IMG/VR virus record: IMGVR_UViG_3300032323_000678
Coordinates: 1-30,160 of that record
Origin: a virus
DNA: 30,160 nucleotides
Direction: 5' to 3' (one strand)
Shown in pieces: positions 27,295-30,160 of the stretch. Every line of letters begins with the position of its first letter. Positions within the stretch are counted from its first letter, which is position 1. A program made the translations under genes and the position numbers. The notes under the pieces were generated by a model, which was not told the origin of the DNA, made no database searches, and saw only the letters and a program-made list of their open reading frames with translations.

Positions 27295-30160
27295 TTAAAT
27301 CTTCATTAGTGTTGCAAACGACTTGACATTTACGTTGCCAATTGGGGTAGCGTTTAGATTAACGTCATTACCAGAGATATTGGCGCTAAATGTGGCCAAA
27401 TTGGCTGTGCCTGTAAATGTCACTGCGTATGTAGCAATTGTTGCTGTTGTATCATTGTGTACACAAATAACTTCGGCTGCTTGGTATTCCCCTGTTCCTT
27501 CATTACTAACTTGTACAAAGAACTTACCACTTCTGTGTATAGTCTTATCAAAACTTTGAATCTTGCCTGTAGTGCCGCCAGTAACTTGTGTGTTTGACGT
27601 ATTATCAATAGTCATCAAGCCGGCAATAATTGTTACACTTGTGTTGGCTTGGAATACGTTAGCAGTTAATGTTGTAAAGTTACCAGTATTACCAACGTTG
27701 CCACCAATTGGTGTGTTGTCAATAGGTCCGCCAGTTAGTGCTACTCCGGAAATGGTACCGCCTTGCAGACTGATGTTGCTGGCATACAACCAATTTACCC
27801 TTGCTGTTGGTGTACCAATGTTGGAGCTGGTTGTTGGCACTAAATTACCATCTGTTTGGATACTCCAACGATTCACTGTACCAGTTAGTGCAGTTCCTGT
27901 ATAGAATTGCACAGCATCATTATCTACAATAATTTGATTCAAACCATTGTCACTGGCTAATGTTGTAACTTGGCTAGTGGTTGTCAATGCACGAACGTCA
28001 ATCACGTCACCAATTGCCGGTGCTTCTGTAAATGTAACCACGTTACCACTAATACTGTAAGCAGTAGTAGGTATCTGTACCACACCGTTTATAGAAATAA
28101 TTGTACCGTTTGTTGACGCAGACGTTACTGGTAACGTAAAGTTTGCATTGATACCATCAACATTGCCGCTAGGATTGCCTGTTTGTAACGAGAATATCGC
28201 AGAATTAATTACTGTAAACGTTGAACCTGTTCCTTGCCATCCCGCACCATCATAAAACTCAAGGCTGGTCAAGGTAGTGTTAAATCTAATCATACCAGCT
28301 ACATCAGTGAACCCAACAAGACCCGGTCTTTGTGCCGACGAACCTACTGGAATAAGCAATGAATCAGTACTGTTGACTTGCAGTTTAGCGCCTTGTGTAA
28401 CGTTAGCTGCTACAATATTACCGCCAATAGAGACTTGATCATATGTGGAGTCTGCTACTGCGTAAATTAATGATCTTTCATTTACACCACGAACAATAGT
28501 ATCGTGCGTGCTTTGCGATCCGTTAATTACAGTGCCTTGACCAACATACAGGTTGCCGCCAATGGCCGCGCCACCAGTGCCAGGTACAACTAATGCACCA
28601 CCTGTGCTTGCTGTAGCTGCCGCGGCAGTGTAGTTTGTAGTCACCCGTGAATTAGCTAGCACATTACCGTTTAGCAACGATACTTGTTCTACACGTAAGC
28701 TTTCATTGATTCCTAAATCGCCACCAACATAACTATCACCAACAATTTGCATACCACCACTATTGACTCTTAATGTTTGAGAGTCGTTGGCAACGTTCGC
28801 TTCTGTTCCTCCGCTCAAGTTAATAGCAGATCCGCCGGTAATTACAACATTACCTGAACTGAAATTAGTTACTACAGCGTTGGTAGTTTCAGACGATGTA
28901 ATCAATGCATTAGCGGTACTAATGTTATTGGCCTGGACATTAACGTTATTAATTACTCCACCGGATACTAGTACGTTACCAGAACTAAAGTTAGTCACTT
29001 GCCCGGTGGTAACAGATAGTGTTGTAATATTAGATGTGTTGTTGACTCTTAGTGTATCAACGTTGGCAAAAGTAAAATAACCAGCAGCCGGTGTTACAAC
29101 ACCAATTGGTATATTGTTTATACCGTTAGTTCCTGTTCCACCTCTTAACCAAATTGTACCACTTGGTGTGGCAAACAAGCTTGTAGTTGCTCGCATATTA
29201 GTAGCAACAACGTTAGCAGCCAACGAGCCACCAATGCTCATGTTATCAATGGTTCCAATTACTAACGGATCAATGGCTACAGTAGCGCCACCTGTTTGTG
29301 GTTTTAAGAATACGTTAGCGGTAATGTTTAGCGTTGGTGCAATTACTTGCTTGTTAAAGTTCCAGCTGTCACCTGTAGATGCATAAAGAATAGTTGCATT
29401 AGCACCTTCTAAAGTTATACCACCTTGGTCAGCTGCTGCTGCGTTTACTGCACCTTTGGCTATAGTAATATTTTTATCTTCAACATCTAGTACATTTGTG
29501 TTTAATGTTGTTGTTGTACCTTGTACTGTCAAATTGCCAGTGACAAATAAATCTTCACCAACATTAACATTACCACCAATGCCCGCTCCACCAACTACAA
29601 TTAATGCGCCAGTGGTTGTACTAGTGCTTGATTGTGAACTAGCTGCAACTAAATTGCCGCTAACAGTTGCTACACCTGTTGTAGCAATATTTGCCACTCC
29701 GGTTATGTATCCACCACTAACAACTGCATTAGCTGTACTAAAATCTGTTACTACCAGTGTGCCAGCTTGTCCAGAAATTCCACTCACTGTACCACCAGTA
29801 ACTAATGCATTGGCGGTACTGAAGTTGGTTACGACAAAATTTGTAGCGTTTAAATCTGTAAATGATCCGGTGCTTGGTTTAGTATTACCAATTGGAGTCT
29901 CATTGATAGCTGCTGCATGAATGTTGCCCCGGACTGCTACTCCGCCCGATACAATCAATGCTCCTTCGTCTATGTTCCTACTAACAGTATTGGCAAGGAC
30001 TACCATCCCAACAGTGTTAATAATTGCTTTGATATTTCCTGTGTCAAATCCGCCAACTGCAAAGGCCATACCATTACTTGGACCGCCGGTGTGATTGATA
30101 ATAAACAAGTTACCAGTGTTGCCAACGCCATGATGTATCAGATAACCATCGTTGGCTTTC
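27295..30160 (-). CDS. Large repetitive tail fibre protein, N-terminus beyond window
   Basis: The frame is open from the stop at 27295 through the right edge with no stop or convincing start, so the gene is cut. About 955 codons are visible, and a TTG at 30108 is not a credible start. The shaft is built of reused units: (V)TNFS-(T/S)(A/G)N-(A/V)(L/V)(V/I)-GG at least four times, and GALIV-GG-x-x-x-GN three times. Late in the visible part are GMIRFNTTLTSLEFYDGAGW and INGVVQIPTTAYSISGN, a module usual in these fibres. The C-terminus (SFDKTIHRSGKFFVQVSNEG, YQAAEVICVHND, VNVKSFATLMKI) is a conserved ending I recall from T4-like marine phages. It is probably the main long fibre. Confidence 0.88.
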   Translation of the reverse strand, partial: KANDGYLIHHGVGNTGNLFIINHTGGPSNGMAFAVGGFDTGNIKAIINTVGMVVLANTVSRNIDEGALIVSGGVAVRGNIHAAAINETPIGNTKPSTGSFTDLNATNFVVTNFSTANALVTGGTVSGISGQAGTLVVTDFSTANAVVSGGYITGVANIATTGVATVSGNLVAASSQSSTSTTTGALIVVGGAGIGGNVNVGEDLFVTGNLTVQGTTTTLNTNVLDVEDKNITIAKGAVNAAAADQGGITLEGANATILYASTGDSWNFNKQVIAPTLNITANVFLKPQTGGATVAIDPLVIGTIDNMSIGGSLAANVVATNMRATTSLFATPSGTIWLRGGTGTNGINNIPIGVVTPAAGYFTFANVDTLRVNNTSNITTLSVTTGQVTNFSSGNVLVSGGVINNVNVQANNISTANALITSSETTNAVVTNFSSGNVVITGGSAINLSGGTEANVANDSQTLRVNSGGMQIVGDSYVGGDLGINESLRVEQVSLLNGNVLANSRVTTNYTAAAATASTGGALVVPGTGGAAIGGNLYVGQGTVINGSQSTHDTIVRGVNERSLIYAVADSTYDQVSIGGNIVAANVTQGAKLQVNSTDSLLIPVGSSAQRPGLVGFTDVAGMIRFNTTLTSLEFYDGAGWQGTGSTFTVINSAIFSLQTGNPSGNVDGINANFTLPVTSASTNGTIISINGVVQIPTTAYSISGNVVTFTEAPAIGDVIDVRALTTTSQVTTLASDNGLNQIIVDNDAVQFYTGTALTGTVNRWSIQTDGNLVPTTSSNIGTPTARVNWLYASNISLQGGTISGVALTGGPIDNTPIGGNVGNTGNFTTLTANVFQANTSVTIIAGLMTIDNTSNTQVTGGTTGKIQSFDKTIHRSGKFFVQVSNEGTGEYQAAEVICVHNDTTATIATYAVTFTGTANLATFSANISGNDVNLNATPIGNVNVKSFATLMKI
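28840..29840 (-). repeat. Internal repeat array in the large fibre gene
   Basis: Units of about 20 residues with the core TNFS(T/S)(A/G)N(A/V)(L/V)(V/I)(T/S)GG recur at about 28840-28880, 28965-29000, 29715-29760 and 29795-29840. A weaker copy (NNISTANALITSS) is near 28895-28935. At DNA level they share phrases such as aatgcattagcggtact. They are coding shaft repeats, not a CRISPR array. Confidence 0.75.

Noticed and set aside
28840-29840. Regularly spaced short repeats suggestive of a CRISPR array
   Set aside because: The repeats are in frame, degenerate, code for beta-shaft units, and have unequal spacing. They are protein repeats.
28787-29920. Long plus-strand open frames opposite the large fibre gene
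   Set aside because: They are antisense to a well-supported repetitive fibre gene. Their Val/Pro/Leu-rich translations mirror its Thr/Gly/Asn codons, and no ribosome site or family motif is visible.
16147-30160. Diversity-generating retroelement acting on the fibre genes
   Set aside because: No reverse transcriptase gene, no template/variable repeat pair with adenine-specific differences, and no IMH-like site were seen. The repeats found are module duplications.
1-30160. tRNA, rRNA, insertion sequence or integrase
   Set aside because: No cloverleaf-like sequence with CCA-side features, no transposase or integrase motif and no terminal inverted repeats were noticed on reading both strands. 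A covariance-model scan was not possible here.

Overview
The window is part of a tailed-phage genome of the T4-like myovirus supergroup, most like the distant marine or freshwater ('environmental T4-like') branch rather than coliphage T4. The evidence is a set of recognisable T4 virion and packaging proteins: small terminase gp16, head-completion nuclease gp4, tail tube gp19, tail sheath gp18, neck protein gp13, a gp14-like neck protein and tail-completion protein gp15. A gp1-type dNMP kinase is also present, and T4-type late promoters with a TAAATA core lie in front of many genes. No tRNA, integrase, CRISPR array or host gene was seen, so the host cannot be named from this window. Both ends of the window cut through genes.

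Layout. Positions 1-8108 (minus strand) hold the head/tail structural block, read from high to low coordinates: sheath, tail tube, a gp54-like tube-fold protein, a small virion-associated hypothetical, gp4, gp16 and two hypotheticals. Positions 8109-9607 hold a small zinc-finger HNH-like gene on the plus strand, the dNMP kinase and a small hypothetical. Positions 9607-12334 hold gp13 and two genes of unknown function. Each of these two has its own perfect-consensus sigma70 promoter, which suggests early expression inside an otherwise late region. Positions 12410-15410 are a plus-strand block: gp14-like, gp15 and a Nudix hydrolase. A Rossmann-like hypothetical faces it on the minus strand. From about 16147 to the right edge (14 kb, minus strand) there is a cassette of 12 adhesin or tail-fibre genes with a tail-assembly-chaperone-like gene at its 3' end.

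How it works together. The structural genes are mostly read from local late promoters, several of them directly after a terminator or a stop codon. In four cases the late-promoter box lies exactly 5 nt before the ATG, so the predicted transcripts begin at the start codon (leaderless). In the fibre cassette, neighbouring genes overlap by ATGA or TAATG. The codons for a conserved C-terminal motif also supply the ribosome-binding site of the next gene. The fibre proteins are mosaics built from a small set of reused modules: an FPTSPTNGQ-type N-terminal module, a GALIV-GG beta module, a GDKWYDTD module, a DLAE/GVISTNPAY C-terminal domain, C1q-like jelly rolls, and small PG-x-I/VVQ jelly rolls.

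No stretch longer than about 100 bases lacks a gene or control element. All function names come from reading motifs and from remembered family features. No database search was run.
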